Shown here: piece after piece, positions 63,679-64,000 of the stretch | How the letters are laid out: each line of letters opens with the position of its first letter | Position numbering within the stretch: the first letter of the stretch is position 1 | The notes under the pieces: generated by a model | Database searches by the model: none | What the model saw: the letters and a program-made list of their open reading frames with translations, nothing else | What the model was told of the DNA's origin: nothing | Position numbers and translations under genes: made by a program | DNA from: Desulfocurvus sp. | GTDB taxonomy: Bacteria > Desulfobacterota > Desulfovibrionia > Desulfovibrionales > Desulfovibrionaceae | Assembly (NCBI GenBank): GCA_020692325.1 | Contig: JAIMKR010000004.1 | Coordinates: forward strand, 157,441 to 221,440 | Direction: 5' to 3' | Length of the DNA: 64,000 nucleotides

Positions 63679-63906
63679 CTACTTGGCGGGCTCGGCGGCC
63701 CCGGCCTTCTCGGTCTTCTCGGTCTTGGGAGCCTTCTTCACGGCCTTCTTGGGGGCCTTCTTCACGGCCTTCTTCACCGGAGCCTTCTTCGCGGGAGCGG
63801 GAGCCTCGGTCTTGGCGGCGTCGGAAGCGGCGTCGGCGGCCGGGGCGGCGGCGAAGGCGGGAACGGCCAGGGACAGCATCAGCAGGGCGATGGCGAACTT
63901 TTTCAT
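63679..63906 (-). CDS. Exported lysine/alanine-rich protein
   Basis: A 75-residue protein: signal peptide KKFAIALLMLSLAVPAFA (cleavage after AFA near residue 19), an acidic Ala/Asp stretch (AADAASDAAKTEAP), then a histone-H1-like basic repeat KKAPVKKAVKKAPKKAVKKAPK and a Glu/Ala tail. RBS AAAAAGGA before the ATG. The export signal argues against DNA compaction; a periplasmic polycation binding peptidoglycan, LPS or DNA is possible. No family named. Confidence 0.75.
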   Translation of the reverse strand: MKKFAIALLMLSLAVPAFAAAPAADAASDAAKTEAPAPAKKAPVKKAVKKAPKKAVKKAPKTEKTEKAGAAEPAK

Positions 63907-64000
63907 GGCGGAATCCTTTTTGGTTGTTTCGAGGCGGTCAGGGTTTGGCAAAACCCGCTGGCGGCTACCGCAATGCCGCCTGAGGCGATGAAATCCTTCA

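Overview
This is a high-GC bacterial chromosome segment with G/C-dominated third codon positions. Its gene content points to a motile, sulfate-reducing Desulfovibrionaceae-type organism. That is inference from the mix of MobB fused to an Fe-S domain, a phosphotransacetylase-like protein beside an ADP-forming acetyl-CoA synthetase, a C_GCAxxG_C_C protein, AzlCD, several GGDEF and PAS sensors, and structured intergenic repeats. No rRNA, tRNA or CRISPR array was found.

Layout. 1-749: 3' part of an AT-richer DUF1848 gene. 774-2554: lrp-ald operon (Lrp-type regulator, alanine dehydrogenase) with promoter, palindromic operator and terminator. 2711-5500: MerR-type regulator and htpG. 5501-6112: repeat-filled spacer. 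6113-10588: divergent diadenylate-cyclase-domain protein, a small ORF, mobB, panB and a nucleoside-recognition/gate membrane protein. 10589-11152: a second repeat-filled spacer holding an inverted copy of the first family. 11217-16272: acyl-CoA dehydrogenase and two glycosyltransferases. 16376-18900: diguanylate cyclase, then (minus strand) a lone receiver and a secreted protein. 19249-20544: D,D-carboxypeptidase with SPOR domain.

20868-28413 is the most unusual region. It is a compact one-directional cassette resembling the tail and lysis end of a T7-like short-tailed phage: gp13-like GNAT, a small alpha-helical virion-like protein, a tail-tube-like protein, fibre pieces, a Gly-rich tip, coiled-coil/TM proteins, a holin and a GH24 lysozyme. 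It has no terminase, portal, capsid, replication or integrase gene. A good sigma70-like promoter with a palindrome in its spacer sits directly upstream. The fibre section contains an apparent one-base frame break and a stretch of AT-richer codon use.

28521-33428: mostly unrelated short transcription units (coiled-coil protein, EamA exporter, C_GCAxxG protein with divergent LysR regulator, YchJ-type protein, BON protein, tag). 33757-38381: rpsA (with a hairpin leader) overlapping sppA, then AraC regulator and azlCD. 38625-42446: PhoR-type histidine kinase, GGDEF protein, Cys-rich protein. 42443-46382: DUF3859-like protein, BioD/DRTGG phosphotransacetylase-like protein and ADP-forming acetyl-CoA synthetase, divergent from rnc. 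47226-49864: flagellin with a sigma54-type promoter, divergent from a REC-TPR protein. 49861-57975: small membrane protein, TPR lipoprotein, then a minus-strand run nfeD, SPFH protein, DEAD-box helicase, rsmB and PAS kinase. 58145-64000: small protein, argB, chemoreceptor, O-methyltransferase-like protein, hypothetical protein and a Lys/Ala-rich exported protein.

Protein families were assigned by reading motifs and by recall of families; no database search was run.
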